Shown: positions 10,140 through 20,222, numbered from the stretch's first letter. The stretch is 41,465 nt of DNA from an uncultured Opitutaceae bacterium (GCA_903916755.1 CAIWXW010000186.1:1-41465); one strand, 5' to 3'. Numbers and translations are program-made. The notes: generated by a model not told the origin, from the sequence alone.

Positions 10140-12220
10140 TCCGCCCGCTTCGCCGCCTTGACCGGCCACTTGGTGACGGTCAGGCCCTTGGCCCCGCGGT
10201 TGCTGATCGGCACCGTCCCCAGGTCGAACTCGAGCTCGCGCACCCGGGCGCCGCTGCGCCCGTCGATCGAGATGGCCAGCTTGAGCGGCATCTCGGACTC
10301 CTTCGGGCTGACATCGAAGTAGATCACCTGGGAGCCCTCGGACTTCACCAGCGAGTAGAGCTTGTCGCGGGTCACGCCGCCGATCTGGAAGCGCTTGGCG
10401 AAGGCCTTGCCCGACTCCTTGTCCTGGTAAACCATGGTGTAGAAGCCCTTGTCGCCGTCCTTCGGCAGCACCGCGCAATGGATGATGGCGCGGCCCATGA
10501 AGGTTTTGTCGGCGACCTTGGACACCTTCATCGTGCCGTCGGCCATGAAGCAGACCACGTCGTCCAGGATGGTGCACTCCTGCACGAACTCGTGCTGCCG
10601 CCAGTTGAGGCCGATGAAGCCGTCCTCGCGGTTGACGTAAAGGCGCTGGTTGGCCGAGACCACCTCGGAGGCGTTGATCTGCTCGATCTCGTCGTACTCG
10701 GTGCGGCGCTTGAGGCCCTTGCCGTATTTCTCCTGGAGCATCTCGAACCACGCGACCGCGTAGGCGGTGAGATTCCGGAGGCTGGCCTTGGTCTCCTTGA
10801 TGCCCTCCTCGATCTTGGCGAGGGCCTCGTCCGCCTGGAAGCGGTTGTAGGCGGAGATCCGCTTGATCCGGATCTCCGTCAGCCGGGTGATGTCCTCGTC
10901 GGTGACGGCGCGGCGCAGCTGCTTCACAAAGGGCTCCAGGCCCTCGCGGATCTCCGCCAGGACGCTCTCCCAGGTCTTCGACTTCTCGATCCGGCGGTAG
11001 ATGCGCTCCTCGATGAAGATGCGCTCGAGCGAATCCCAGTGCCACTGCTGCTCCAGCTCCTCGAGCTTGATCTCCAGCTCCTGCTTGAGGAGCGCCTTGG
11101 TCTTTTCCGCGCTGCGCTTGAGGATCTCGCGCACCCCCAGGAACTGGGGCTTGTCGTCCTCGATCACGCAGGCGGCGGGCGACAGCTGCACCTGGCAGTT
11201 GGTGAAGACAAAGAGCTGCTGGATGATCTGCTCGGGGTCGCTGCCCTGCGGCAGGTGGACCAGGATCTCGACGGAGTCGGCCGTGTTGTCGTCGACGTGC
11301 CGGATCTTGATCTTGCCCTTGGCGTTGGCCGAGAGGATCGACTCGATCAGCGTCTCCGTGGTCGACCCGAACGGCAGCTGGGTGATCGCCAGCAGGGTCT
11401 TGCTGCGCACCTCGATCTTGGCGCGGACCTTCACCCTGCCGCCGCGCTCGCCGTCGTTGTACTCGGCGAAGTCGGCGACGCCTCCCGTCGGGAAGTCCGG
11501 GAAGATGCGGAAGGTCTTGCCCTGCAGGTGATTGATGGCTGCCCGGCACAGGTCGTTGAAATTGTGCGGCAGGATCTTGGTCGAGAGGCCGACCGCGATG
11601 CCTTCGGCGCCCTCCAGCAGCACGATCGGGAACTTCGCCGGCAGCGTGACCGGCTCGCGCGCTCGCCCGTCATAGCTCAGCTGCCAGGTCGTGGTGTTCG
11701 GGTTGAACAGGACATCCTTGGCGAAGGGCGTGTGCCGCGCCGCGATGTAGCGCGGGGCGGCCGCCTCGTCGCCCGTCAGCATGTTGCCGTAGTTGCCCTG
11801 CGGCTCGATCAGGAAGGAGCGCTGGCCGATCGCCACCAGGGCGGCGCCGATGGAGGCATCCCCGTGCGGGTGAAAGCGCATGGTCGCGCCCACGACATTG
11901 GCCACCTTGTGGAAGCGGCCGTCATCCATTTCCCACAGGGTGTGGAGGATCCGGCGCTGGACCGGCTTGAGGCCGTCGTCGATATGGGGAACGGCGCGAT
12001 CCAGGATGACATAGCTCGCGTAGTCGAGAAACCAGGTGCGGTACGCCTGCGCCAGCGGCGCGGTGTCGTTCTCGACCTTCTGCCCCTTCTTGCGCTGCGG
12101 CGGAGCCGCGACAGGGGCAGCGGCCGAGCTCGCGTCGGCCGCCGGGGCGCTCGGCGTGGCCGCCGCATCGAGCGGCAGCTCGGGCTGGGACTTGTCCGGG
12201 GGGGGATTTTTCTTGGCCAT
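10136..12220 (-). CDS. parC: DNA topoisomerase IV subunit A (ParC type)
   Basis: The 694-residue type IIA topoisomerase A subunit has a disordered Ala/Pro/Lys N-terminal tail (1-50), a winged-helix breakage-reunion core with FHPHGD (116-121) and predicted catalytic Tyr158 in APRYIA, then the tower and coiled-coil region. The C-terminal blades are short and divergent. I see no GyrA box (QRRGGKG), which favours decatenating ParC over gyrase GyrA; a gyrase-like role is not excluded. It starts 21 bases after the parE stop, forming a parE-parC operon. The 3' end overlaps the convergent oxidoreductase gene by four bases. Confidence 0.92.
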   Translation of the reverse strand: MAKKNPPPDKSQPELPLDAAATPSAPAADASSAAAPVAAPPQRKKGQKVENDTAPLAQAYRTWFLDYASYVILDRAVPHIDDGLKPVQRRILHTLWEMDDGRFHKVANVVGATMRFHPHGDASIGAALVAIGQRSFLIEPQGNYGNMLTGDEAAAPRYIAARHTPFAKDVLFNPNTTTWQLSYDGRAREPVTLPAKFPIVLLEGAEGIAVGLSTKILPHNFNDLCRAAINHLQGKTFRIFPDFPTGGVADFAEYNDGERGGRVKVRAKIEVRSKTLLAITQLPFGSTTETLIESILSANAKGKIKIRHVDDNTADSVEILVHLPQGSDPEQIIQQLFVFTNCQVQLSPAACVIEDDKPQFLGVREILKRSAEKTKALLKQELEIKLEELEQQWHWDSLERIFIEERIYRRIEKSKTWESVLAEIREGLEPFVKQLRRAVTDEDITRLTEIRIKRISAYNRFQADEALAKIEEGIKETKASLRNLTAYAVAWFEMLQEKYGKGLKRRTEYDEIEQINASEVVSANQRLYVNREDGFIGLNWRQHEFVQECTILDDVVCFMADGTMKVSKVADKTFMGRAIIHCAVLPKDGDKGFYTMVYQDKESGKAFAKRFQIGGVTRDKLYSLVKSEGSQVIYFDVSPKESEMPLKLAISIDGRSGARVRELEFDLGTVPISNRGAKGLTVTKWPVKAAKRAD

Positions 12221-12241
12221 GCGGGTTTCGGGCGGCCTCGC

Positions 12242-14086
12242 TCAGGAAGCGACCACGAGATCCTTTTCGACGTGAAGGTTGGCGATGATGAAGTCCTGGC
12301 GGTCGGGCGTGTTCTTGCCCATGTAAAAGGCCAGCAGCTCGTCGCTGCTGAAGAGATGGTTCAGGTTCACCGGCTGGAGGCGGATGTTCTCGCCGATGAA
12401 GTCCTTGAACTCCCCGGCCGAGATTTCCCCCAGGCCCTTGAAGCGCGTGATCTCGTGGCTCGCGCCCAGTTCGACGGTGGCGGCCTGCTTCTCCTCCTCG
12501 GAATAGCAGTACATCGTCTTCTTCTTGTTCCGCACGCGGAAGAGCGGCGTGTCCAGGATGAAGAGGTGGCTCTGGCGGATGAGGTCGGGGAAAAACTGCA
12601 GAAAGAAGGAGAGGAGCAGGAGCCGGATGTGCATCCCGTCGACGTCGGCATCGGTGGCGACGACGATCTTGTTGTAGCGGAGCCCGTCGAGCCCGTCCTC
12701 GATGTTGAGCGCCGACTGCAGCAGGTGAAATTCCTCGTTCTCGTAGATGACCTTCTTGGAGAGCCCGTAGGTGTTGAGGGGCTTGCCCTTAAGGGCGAAG
12801 ACCGCCTGGGTCTGGACGTCGCGCGTCGCGGTCAGCGATCCCGCCGCGGAATCGCCCTCGACGATGAACAGCGTGCTGTCCTCGGCGCGCGGGTTGCGGT
12901 CGCCGAGGTGCAGCCGGCAGTCCCGGAGCTTCCGGTTGTGGAGCGACGCCTTCTTGGCCCGCTCGCGGGCCAGGCTGCGGATGCCGGCCAGCTCCTTCCG
13001 CTCGTGCTCGTTCTCCTCGATCTTGCGCTTGATGATCTCCGCGGTCTCGCGGTTCTTGTGCAGGTAGGTGTCGAGCGACTGCTGGATGAACTTGCCGACG
13101 AATTCCTTGATCGACGGGCCCTTGGGGCCCATGTCGGCCGAGCCGAGCTTGGTCTTGGTCTGCGACTCGAAGACGGGCTCCTGGACGCGGACGACGACCG
13201 CGGCGTCGACCGACTGCCGCACATCCGCCGCGTCGTAGTCCTTCTTGAAATGATTGCGGACGGTCTCGACCAGGGCCTCGCGGAAGGCCGCGAGGTGGGT
13301 GCCCCCCATGGTGGTGTGCTGGCCGTTGACGAAGGACCAGTATTCCTCGCCGTAGTGGTTGCCGTGGGTCAGCGCGACCTCGATGTCCTCCCCCTCGAGG
13401 TGGATGATCGGGTAGAGCGGCTCGCCGCTCAGCTCCTTGGTGAGGAGATCCTTCAGCCCGTGCTCCGACTTGAAGGGCTTGCCATTCAGCGTCAGGGTCA
13501 GCCCGCGGTTGAGGAAGGCGTAGTTCCACAGCATGTCCTCGATGAACTCCGTCCGGAACCTGAAGTCCTGGCCGAAAAGGGTCTCATCGGGCGTGAACTC
13601 GATGATGGTCCCGTTCCGCTCGTCGGACTTCGCGATCTTGTGGTCCTTCTTCAGCTTGCCCTTCTCAAACTGGACGATCTTGGTCTCCCCTTCGCGGACC
13701 GCCTGGGCGAGGTAGGTTGCGGACAGGGCGTTGACCGCCTTCTGGCCCACGCCGTTCAGCCCCACGGCCTTCTGGAAGGTGTCGCTGTCGTACTTGGCGC
13801 CGGTATTGATGACCGAGACGCACTCCAGCACCTTGCCGAGCGGGATGCCCCGGCCATAGTCGCGGACGCGCACCGCGCGGTCGGTCAGGTCGATCTCGAT
13901 CTTCTTGCCATGGCCCATGGCGAACTCGTCGATCGAGTTGTCGATGCACTCCTTCAGGAGGACGTAGATGCCATCCTCGGCGTGGGCGCCGTTGCCCAGG
14001 CGGCCGATGTACATGCCCGGCCGCAGCCGGATATGATCGGTGGACGACAGGGTCTTGATGCTAGACTCGGTGTATTCGGACGCCAT
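12242..14086 (-). CDS. parE: DNA topoisomerase IV subunit B (ParE type)
   Basis: The 614-residue protein is a complete ATPase subunit. The GHKL ATP site includes [16 protein letters not shown] and [14 protein letters not shown] transducer domain follows, then a TOPRIM domain with EGDSAAGS and the metal site [10 protein letters not shown]. The DGMHIR form, rather than the DGSHIR usual in GyrB, is typical of Bacteroidetes-like ParE. The ATG at 14086 gives the canonical start just before [12 protein letters not shown]; the frame continues upstream to 15001 only as a shadow of genes on the other strand. It acts with the ParC encoded downstream to separate daughter chromosomes. Confidence 0.93.
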   Translation of the reverse strand: MASEYTESSIKTLSSTDHIRLRPGMYIGRLGNGAHAEDGIYVLLKECIDNSIDEFAMGHGKKIEIDLTDRAVRVRDYGRGIPLGKVLECVSVINTGAKYDSDTFQKAVGLNGVGQKAVNALSATYLAQAVREGETKIVQFEKGKLKKDHKIAKSDERNGTIIEFTPDETLFGQDFRFRTEFIEDMLWNYAFLNRGLTLTLNGKPFKSEHGLKDLLTKELSGEPLYPIIHLEGEDIEVALTHGNHYGEEYWSFVNGQHTTMGGTHLAAFREALVETVRNHFKKDYDAADVRQSVDAAVVVRVQEPVFESQTKTKLGSADMGPKGPSIKEFVGKFIQQSLDTYLHKNRETAEIIKRKIEENEHERKELAGIRSLARERAKKASLHNRKLRDCRLHLGDRNPRAEDSTLFIVEGDSAAGSLTATRDVQTQAVFALKGKPLNTYGLSKKVIYENEEFHLLQSALNIEDGLDGLRYNKIVVATDADVDGMHIRLLLLSFFLQFFPDLIRQSHLFILDTPLFRVRNKKKTMYCYSEEEKQAATVELGASHEITRFKGLGEISAGEFKDFIGENIRLQPVNLNHLFSSDELLAFYMGKNTPDRQDFIIANLHVEKDLVVAS

Positions 14087-14188
14087 GGAGATTGCCCGTA
14101 GAGTCCGGCGGTGGGCGGTGGTGACAAGCGAAATGCGGCGCCGCCCTGCAACCTCGGCCCCGCGGCGGTGACCAAGAGCCTGACCTTT

Positions 14189-14932
14189 ATGAAGAAAAAA
14201 CTTCTCCTCTGGCTGGGGGGCGGCGTGCTGCTCCTCGTGGTGGCGGCCTACCTGGTCCTGATCTTCTTCTGCGGGTCGATCGTGAAGTCGCGGATCAACA
14301 AGTTCGGCCCGGAGCTGACCCAGACGAAGGTGGTGCTCGCCGGCGCCCAGCTCTCGCCCCTCAGCGGAACGGGCACCCTCTCCGGCCTCGTGGTGGGCAA
14401 TCCGAAGGGCTGGAGCGCCCCCGACGCCTTCACGCTGAAGAGCATCCACATCGACCTGGTGCCCTCGTCGGTCTTCAGCGACCACATCGTGATCAATGAG
14501 ATCGTGATCGACGATCCGGAGCTGGTCTACGAGACCAGGCTGATCTCCAGCAACATCGGCGACCTGATCAAGTCCATCAACAAGGCCACCAGCAAGAAGC
14601 CGGCGGACGGGCCCACCGCCCAGAACGGCAAGCCCACGACCTTCGTGATCAAGAAGCTCCGGCTGGAAAAGGGCCACGTGAAGCTCGGCGTCGGCCCCAC
14701 CGCCGTGACGCTCGATCTTCCCGCCACGGAATTCGACAACCTCGGCTCGGACGGCGGCGTCAGCGCCGAGCAACTTAGCCTCCTGGTCATGCGCACGATC
14801 GCCAGCGACATCGTGAAGGGGTCGGTGGGCGGGATCGGCAAGGGCGTCTCCGGCCTCGGCAGCGTGACCGGGGCCGCGCTCAAGGGCAGTTTTGACGTGC
14901 TCGACACGCTGCTGGGCGGCATCGGCAAATAG
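14189..14932 (+). CDS. AsmA-like, N-terminally membrane-anchored protein
   Basis: The 247-residue protein has one membrane segment (about 6-27, preceded by MKKK), leaving the rest in the periplasm. Residues 40-170 have the pattern of AsmA/DUF748-like proteins: long beta strands with blocks such as [47 protein letters not shown] and [15 protein letters not shown]. The C-terminus (about 210-247) is glycine-rich. AsmA-like proteins are linked to lipid transport or outer membrane assembly; this one is shorter than classical AsmA, so its role is uncertain. The ATG at 14189 fits the signal anchor. It is divergent from parE (102 bases apart). Confidence 0.75.
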   Translation: MKKKLLLWLGGGVLLLVVAAYLVLIFFCGSIVKSRINKFGPELTQTKVVLAGAQLSPLSGTGTLSGLVVGNPKGWSAPDAFTLKSIHIDLVPSSVFSDHIVINEIVIDDPELVYETRLISSNIGDLIKSINKATSKKPADGPTAQNGKPTTFVIKKLRLEKGHVKLGVGPTAVTLDLPATEFDNLGSDGGVSAEQLSLLVMRTIASDIVKGSVGGIGKGVSGLGSVTGAALKGSFDVLDTLLGGIGK

Positions 14933-14981
14933 GGGCAAGCGGCGTTGACGGCGGGCCTCTCCGGGGCGAACCTGCCCGGGC

Positions 14982-15650
14982 ATGGCCGGCGCGAAGATCA
15001 CCCACTATCTCGACGTCGTCTCGTCCTGGTGCCACTGGGCCGACCCGGCCTGGCAGAAACTGCAGCGCCGCTACGCCGGCCGCGTCGAATTTGCCTGGAA
15101 GATCGCGCTCATGAACCCCGGCGATTTTCCCGTCTCCCGGGCGCAGTGCGACTGGTTCTATCGCCGCAGCGGGGACACGGTCATGCAGTCCCCCTATTTC
15201 CTGAACTCCGGCTGGGTCGAACCCGGCCGGCCCGGCGGATATGTGGCCCCTAACCTCGTGGCCGAGGCCGGCCGCGATCTCGGCGTCACCGACGATGCCC
15301 TTTGGCGGGCGCTGATGGATGCGGCCATGCGCCAAGGCCGCAAGATCGGGGACATGGGGGAGGCGGTCGCCGCGGCGGCCGAGGCCGGCCGGCTTGATCC
15401 GGTGCGGCTGCGCGCGCGTTCGGAGTCGCCTGAAGTCCGTGCCCGCGTGGAGGCCAGCACGGCGGAATTTCATGCGCTCGGCGTGACCCAGCGGCCCACC
15501 TTCGTCCTGGAGGACGCCATCGGGGACCGGGCGGTGGTCTCCGGCCTGGTGCGGATCGAACCCCTGGAGGCGCTGCTGGAAAGCATGCTTGGGGACACCG
15601 CCGCCTACGCGGCGCACGCCGCCCGACACGGCGCCCCGCCGCCGCAATGA
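14982..15650 (+). CDS. DsbA-fold oxidoreductase (2-hydroxychromene-2-carboxylate isomerase-like)
   Basis: The 222-residue protein has a thioredoxin-like strand followed by [11 protein letters not shown] (residues 14-24), an inserted helical domain, and the cis-proline region [11 protein letters not shown] near 170. This is the DsbA/FrnE/HCCA-isomerase architecture. The active-site position has a single cysteine (WCHW) instead of CxxC, which argues against a dithiol oxidase and for a glutathione-type or isomerase-like role. There is no signal peptide, so it is probably cytoplasmic. The start at 14982 lies 49 bases after the previous stop. Confidence 0.8.
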   Translation: MAGAKITHYLDVVSSWCHWADPAWQKLQRRYAGRVEFAWKIALMNPGDFPVSRAQCDWFYRRSGDTVMQSPYFLNSGWVEPGRPGGYVAPNLVAEAGRDLGVTDDALWRALMDAAMRQGRKIGDMGEAVAAAAEAGRLDPVRLRARSESPEVRARVEASTAEFHALGVTQRPTFVLEDAIGDRAVVSGLVRIEPLEALLESMLGDTAAYAAHAARHGAPPPQ

Positions 15651-15676
15651 CTGTCCGGGGCCGGGCGGACCGCTGG

Positions 15677-15710
15677 CTGATTGACAAAATCAGTCATCTC
15701 GGGCGCCATT
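15677..15710 (+). promoter_or_regulatory. Candidate promoter/operator before the sugar ABC operon
   Basis: In the 78-base gap before the ABC operon a perfect -35 hexamer TTGACA (15681-15686) sits inside an inverted repeat: CTGATT at 15677-15682, loop GACAA, AATCAG at 15688-15693. The region 17-18 bases downstream (CGCCATT, 15704-15710) is only a weak -10. A repressor binding the dyad would occlude the -35 box, as expected for a sugar-inducible operon. This is seen by eye only. Confidence 0.3.
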
Positions 15711-15728
15711 TCCACCCCTTTGCCCTCG

Positions 15729-17246
15729 ATGAGTCCCCCGCCTCTCCTTGAACTCCGCGGTCTGCTGAAGTCCTACGGCGGGGTGCGGGCGCTGCGGGGG
15801 GTGGATTTTGACCTCCGGGCGGGCGAGGTGCACGCGCTTTTGGGCGAGAACGGGGCCGGCAAGAGCACGCTGATCAAGGTGGTCACAGGCGCCCATCAGC
15901 CGGACGGAGGCACGGTCTCGATCGACGGCCAGCCGGTCACCGGCCTTACCCCCGCCTCCGCCCGCAAGCTCGGGGTGGCCTGCATCTACCAGCAGCCGGC
16001 CCTTTTCCCCGATCTCACTGTGGCCGAGAACATTGCCCTGCGCCTCGAGCCCACGAGTGGATTTCGCCGGGTGGCCTGGGCGGCCCGCCGGACCCGGGCC
16101 CAGCAGCTCCTCGACCGGATCGGCGCCGAGATCTCCCCCGAGGCCGAAATCCGCACCCTGGCCATGCCCCAGCAGCAGCTGGTCGAGATCGCCTGCGCCG
16201 TCGGGGCCGGCGCCCGGATCGTCATCATGGACGAACCCACCGCCTCGCTGACCCAGAAGGAGCAGCACCTGCTCTTCGCGGTCGTCCACGACCTGAGGGC
16301 GCACGGGGTCGGCGTGATCTACATTTCCCACCGACTGGAGGAGATTTTCGGCCTCGCCGACCGCGTCACGGTGCTGCGCGACGGGCAGAGCATCTCGACC
16401 CAGGCCGTGGCCGCCATCGACGAGGCCCGGCTGATCCAGCTGATGGTCGGCCGCGAGGTGACCCAAATCTACCCCCCGTCGGAGTCGGCGCCGGGCGAGG
16501 TGGTGCTGTCGCTCAGCCACCTCGGCGCCTCCGCCACGCCGACCCGCGTGCGCGACATCACCTTTGACGTCCGGGCCGGCGAGGTCTTCGGCCTGGCCGG
16601 GCTGGTGGGCGCCGGCCGCACGGACCTGGCCCGCGTGCTCTTCGGCCTCGTGCCGGCCGATTCCGGCGAGATCCGGCTGCAGGGCCAGCCCGTGCACCTG
16701 AAGTCGCCGCAGGACGCCGTGGCGCACGGGATTGCGTGCGTGCCGGAAGACCGCCGCCGCCATGGCGTGGTCCTGGAGATGCCCGTCGCCCACAACATGA
16801 GCATGGCGATCCACTCCCGGCTTTTTCCGGGCTCCTGGCTGCGTCTCGGCGCCGAGCGCCGCCTGGCCCTCGACTTCATCCGCGACCTCTCCGTCAAATG
16901 CCACGGGCCGGAGGCGCCGGCCGGCAGCCTGTCGGGCGGCAACCAGCAGAAGGTTTCGCTCGCCCGCTGGCTGGCCACGAAGCCCAAGGTTCTGATCCTC
17001 GACGAGCCCACCCAGGGCGTGGACGTCGGGGCGAAGAGCGAGATCCACCGGATTGTCCGCCGCCTCGCCAAGGCCGGTCTCGCGGTGGTCCTGATCTCGA
17101 GCGATCTGCCGGAAGTCCTGGGCATGAGCGACCGCATCGGGGTCATGTGCAGCGGCGCCCTGACCGCGATTCTCCCCGGCGACGCCGATGCGGCCACCGT
17201 CATGGCGGCCGCCCTTGGCAAGGGATCCAAAGGAAAAGCCGCATGA
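15729..17246 (+). CDS. Sugar ABC transporter, duplicated ATP-binding subunit (rhamnose/AI-2 type)
   Basis: The 505-residue protein has two fused ATPase domains. The first has Walker A GENGAGKST (39-47) and Walker B IVIMDEPTAS; its signature is degenerate (AMPQQQLVEIA). The second has a degenerate Walker A (GLVGAGRTDL) but a good signature (LSGGNQQKVS) and Walker B (VLILDEPTQGVD). This asymmetry is the hallmark of carbohydrate uptake family 2 ATPases (RbsA, XylG, RhaT, LsrA). The two distinct permease genes and the binding protein downstream match RhaTPQS/LsrACDB order. The ATG at 15729 is chosen for the family N-terminus. The stop overlaps the next ATG (ATGA). Confidence 0.92.
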   Translation: MSPPPLLELRGLLKSYGGVRALRGVDFDLRAGEVHALLGENGAGKSTLIKVVTGAHQPDGGTVSIDGQPVTGLTPASARKLGVACIYQQPALFPDLTVAENIALRLEPTSGFRRVAWAARRTRAQQLLDRIGAEISPEAEIRTLAMPQQQLVEIACAVGAGARIVIMDEPTASLTQKEQHLLFAVVHDLRAHGVGVIYISHRLEEIFGLADRVTVLRDGQSISTQAVAAIDEARLIQLMVGREVTQIYPPSESAPGEVVLSLSHLGASATPTRVRDITFDVRAGEVFGLAGLVGAGRTDLARVLFGLVPADSGEIRLQGQPVHLKSPQDAVAHGIACVPEDRRRHGVVLEMPVAHNMSMAIHSRLFPGSWLRLGAERRLALDFIRDLSVKCHGPEAPAGSLSGGNQQKVSLARWLATKPKVLILDEPTQGVDVGAKSEIHRIVRRLAKAGLAVVLISSDLPEVLGMSDRIGVMCSGALTAILPGDADAATVMAAALGKGSKGKAA

Positions 17247-18172
17247 GCCGCTATTTCCGCGAATGGTCGGTGGCCGGGGCGCTCGGCGTCCTGCTGATCG
17301 TCCTCGCCATCTTTGCCCCGGCCTTCTTCCAGGCCCAGCCGCTGCTCTCGCTGGCGGCGGCGGAGGCGCCCACGCTCGTGATCGCCTGCGGGATGGCGCT
17401 CGTCATCATCTGCCGCGAAATCGACATCTCCGTCGGCTCGCAGTTCAGCGTCTGCGGCGTCTGCGCCGGCCTCCTCGCCGCCCACCACGCGCCCACGGCG
17501 GTGGCGCTCGCCGCCGCCATCGGGACGGGCGCCTGCTTGGGCGCGATCAACGGCGCCCTGGTCGCCGGCCTGCGGCTGCCGTCCATCGTGGTGACGCTCG
17601 CCACCATGATGACCTGGCGGGAGGGCCTCAATTGGTGGCGCCAGGGCGAGTTCGTCTACCTGCCCGAGCACCTGCAGTGGTTCGGCCTGAGCCAGTCCGC
17701 CGGCCAATGGACCCTGATCGCCGCCGCCGGGCTGCTCCTCGTCGCGCTCGCCCTGGCCCTGCGGCATCTGACCGCCGGCCGCTTCCTCTACGCCGTCGGC
17801 ACCGACATGGAGGCCGCGCGCCTCGCCGGCGTCAGCCCGCAGCGGGTGAAGTTCACGACCTTCGTCACGATGGGTGCCCTGACCGGCCTGGCCGCCATGA
17901 TGAACGTGGTGCAATCCCCTCAGGTGGACCCCAAGTCGGGCACGGGCCTCGAGCTGAAGACCATCGCGGCGGTGGTGGTCGGCGGCGTGTCGATTTCCGG
18001 CGGCCGGGGCAGCCTCTGGGGCGCCTTCGTCGGCCTGCTGCTCCTCGCCTGCATCTCCCCCGCCCTCACCCACCTGCATATCGAGGCCTACTGGGAAAAG
18101 GCCATCCAGGGCGCCATCATCCTGCTCGCAGTCGTGGCCGACGGCGTGCGCACCCGCCGGAAAAAGTCATGA
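17243..18172 (+). CDS. Sugar ABC transporter permease 1
   Basis: The 309-residue membrane protein of the carbohydrate uptake 2 (RbsC/LsrC/RhaP) family has about 8-10 hydrophobic segments. It carries the conserved block REIDISVGSQFS near residue 60 and the cytoplasmic coupling loop AVGTDMEAARLAGVSPQRVK (about 190-210). It forms half of the transmembrane channel with the next product. Its ATGA overlaps the upstream stop, and AAAGGA about ten bases before the ATG is a fair Shine-Dalgarno sequence. Confidence 0.9.
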   Translation: MSRYFREWSVAGALGVLLIVLAIFAPAFFQAQPLLSLAAAEAPTLVIACGMALVIICREIDISVGSQFSVCGVCAGLLAAHHAPTAVALAAAIGTGACLGAINGALVAGLRLPSIVVTLATMMTWREGLNWWRQGEFVYLPEHLQWFGLSQSAGQWTLIAAAGLLLVALALALRHLTAGRFLYAVGTDMEAARLAGVSPQRVKFTTFVTMGALTGLAAMMNVVQSPQVDPKSGTGLELKTIAAVVVGGVSISGGRGSLWGAFVGLLLLACISPALTHLHIEAYWEKAIQGAIILLAVVADGVRTRRKKS

Positions 18173-19203
18173 GCGCCGCCCCTGCCGCCGCGCCCCGCTG
18201 GAAGGCGATCCTGTTCCGGCACGAGACGCTGCTGCTCCTCGTCCTCGTGGCGGAGTGGTTCTATTTCGACGCGGTCGGCGCCCGGTTCGCCACCCTCGAC
18301 AACACCTTTGAGATCGTCCGCCACCACGTGGAAATCGGCCTCCTCGCCCTCGTGATGACCCCGGTCATCCTGACTGGCGGCATCGATCTTTCCGTGGGCT
18401 CGCTGCTCGGCCTCTGCGCCATCCTTTTCGGCAAGTTCTGGCGGGACGCCGGCCTTTCGCCCCTGGAGGCGGGCGCCTGCACGATCGTGGTGGGCGCCCT
18501 GGCCGGCGGGCTCAACGCCGCCCTGATCACCGAGCTGCGGCTGCCGCCCCTCATCGTCACCCTGGGCACCTACTCCCTCTTCCGGGGGCTGGCGGAGGCC
18601 ATCACCCACGGGTCGGACACCTTCACCGGCTTCCCCAGTTCGTTCCTTGCGCTCGGCCAGGGCCACTGGCTCGGCCTCCCGGCCCAGACCCCCGTCTTCG
18701 TCGTGGTCGCCCTGGGAGTCTGGCTGCTGGTCCACCGGACCACCTTCGGCCGCGGCTTCCGGGCCATCGGCTTCGCCCCCGAGGGGGCCCGCTACGCCGG
18801 CATCCCGGTCGAGCGCCGCCTCGCGCTGGCCTACGTGCTCACCGGCATGGTCGCGGCGGTCGCGGCCATCATCTACACCGCCCGCCTCGGCCAGGCCCGG
18901 GCGGATGCCGGAACCGGCTATGAGCTCTATGCCATCACCGCGGTCGTCCTCGGCGGCACCAGCATCTTCGGCGGGGTCGGCAGCGTCCACGGCACCCTCC
19001 TGGGGCTCGCCGCGATCGCGGTCCTGGACGACGGCCTGGTCCACGCCCGCCTGCCCCGCGAGGCCGCCGGCGTCCTCACCGGGGTGCTCCTGCTGCTTGC
19101 CTTGACCGGGAGTGTTGCTCCAAAGTTATGGGCAGCGCGGTCGAAGCGCCGCCCGGCTCCGCCGGCCGCGACGCCCCCCTCGCCCCCTCTGCCCACCCCT
19201 TAG
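18169..19203 (+). CDS. Sugar ABC transporter permease 2
   Basis: The 344-residue protein is the second inner-membrane channel subunit. It has the family block GGIDLSVGSLLG near residue 70 and the coupling loop AIGFAPEGARYAGIPVER around 195-212. It ends with a Pro/Ala/Arg-rich tail of about 25 residues that is probably cytoplasmic and not conserved. The ATG overlaps the previous stop by four bases. Two different permeases after one duplicated ATPase is the Rha/Lsr pattern, unlike ribose systems with a single permease gene. Confidence 0.9.
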   Translation: MSAAPAAAPRWKAILFRHETLLLLVLVAEWFYFDAVGARFATLDNTFEIVRHHVEIGLLALVMTPVILTGGIDLSVGSLLGLCAILFGKFWRDAGLSPLEAGACTIVVGALAGGLNAALITELRLPPLIVTLGTYSLFRGLAEAITHGSDTFTGFPSSFLALGQGHWLGLPAQTPVFVVVALGVWLLVHRTTFGRGFRAIGFAPEGARYAGIPVERRLALAYVLTGMVAAVAAIIYTARLGQARADAGTGYELYAITAVVLGGTSIFGGVGSVHGTLLGLAAIAVLDDGLVHARLPREAAGVLTGVLLLLALTGSVAPKLWAARSKRRPAPPAATPPSPPLPTP

Positions 19204-19219
19204 CCCACCCCCTGACATC

Positions 19220-20215
19220 ATGAAACGGATCCTGCCTCTTTTCCTCCTCGCCGGCCTCGTCCTGGCCGGCTGCAGCAAGTCAGCCGAAACCTCCGGTGGC
19301 GGCAGCGCCAAGAAGCTGACCATCGCCCTCCTCCCCAAGTCCAAGGGCAACGCCTACTTCGTCTCGGTCCGCGATGGCGCGCAGCGGGCGGCCCAGGATC
19401 TCGGCGTCGACCTGATCTTCGACGGCCCGACCGACACCGATCCGGCCAAGCAGAACGAGCTGGTCGACAACTGGACCACCCTCGGCGTCGATGTGATCGC
19501 CGCCGCCTGCGAAAACAAGGAGGGCATCTCCACCGCCCTGCGCAACGCCCAGTCCAAGGGCATCAAGGTCATCACCTACGATGCCGACGCCCAGACCGAC
19601 GCGCGCACCTTCTTCGTGAACCAGGCGACGCCGGACGGCATCGGCCACGCGCTGATGGACGAGGCCGCCCGCCTCTGCGCCAAGTCCGGCCAGTACGCGA
19701 TCATCACCTCGACCCTCACCGCCGCCAACCAGAACGAGTGGAAAAAATACATCGCCGAGCGCGCGGCGGATTACCCGGACATGAAGCTGGTCGCCGTCCG
19801 CCCCTGCGATGACCAGAAGGACAAGGCCCAGTCCGAGGCGACCGCCCTCCTCAGCACCTATCCCGATCTCAAGCTGATCATGGCCATCTGCTCCCCCGGC
19901 GTCCCCGGAGCGGCCGAGGCGGTCAAGCAGGCCGGCAAGGCCGGCAAGGTGAAGGTCATGGGCCTGGGCCTGCCCAACGAGAACAAGCTCTATGTCCATA
20001 ACGGCGTGACCGACAGCATCATCCTCTGGAACACCGAGGACCTCGGTTACCTGACGGTGCAGGCCGCGGTGGCGCTGGCGAAGGGCACGCTGAAGCCGGG
20101 CGACACGACGTTCACCGCCGGCAAGCTCGGCACCTTCGAGATCAAGGGCGACAACATCCTCCTCGGAAAGCCCTTCATCTTCAACAAGGGCAACATCGAC
20201 CAGTTCAACTTCTGA
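19220..20215 (+). CDS. Sugar ABC transporter substrate-binding lipoprotein (RhaS/LsrB-like)
   Basis: The 331-residue protein has a lipoprotein signal with lipobox LAGC (15-18), so Cys18 is the predicted lipidated residue. The mature part is a periplasmic-binding-protein type 1 fold (IALLPKSKGNAYFVSVRDGA, then DVIAAACENKEGI, VITYDADA). It most resembles the RhaS/LsrB branch, which binds L-rhamnose or AI-2. Nearby pectin hydrolases make a deoxyhexose such as rhamnose the better guess; ligand choice is inference. The gene closes the operon and converges on the GH28 gene. Confidence 0.88.
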   Translation: MKRILPLFLLAGLVLAGCSKSAETSGGGSAKKLTIALLPKSKGNAYFVSVRDGAQRAAQDLGVDLIFDGPTDTDPAKQNELVDNWTTLGVDVIAAACENKEGISTALRNAQSKGIKVITYDADAQTDARTFFVNQATPDGIGHALMDEAARLCAKSGQYAIITSTLTAANQNEWKKYIAERAADYPDMKLVAVRPCDDQKDKAQSEATALLSTYPDLKLIMAICSPGVPGAAEAVKQAGKAGKVKVMGLGLPNENKLYVHNGVTDSIILWNTEDLGYLTVQAAVALAKGTLKPGDTTFTAGKLGTFEIKGDNILLGKPFIFNKGNIDQFNF

Positions 20216-20222
20216 CCCGGAC

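Noticed and set aside
9980-14101. A 1373-codon open frame on the plus strand opposite parC and parE
   Set aside because: It is a mirror of codon bias in the two real genes: it spans both of them antisense, has no family features, and lacks a credible start.
14087-15001. N-terminal extension of the ParE frame upstream of 14086
   Set aside because: It is antisense to the AsmA-like gene, and canonical ParE begins at 14086.
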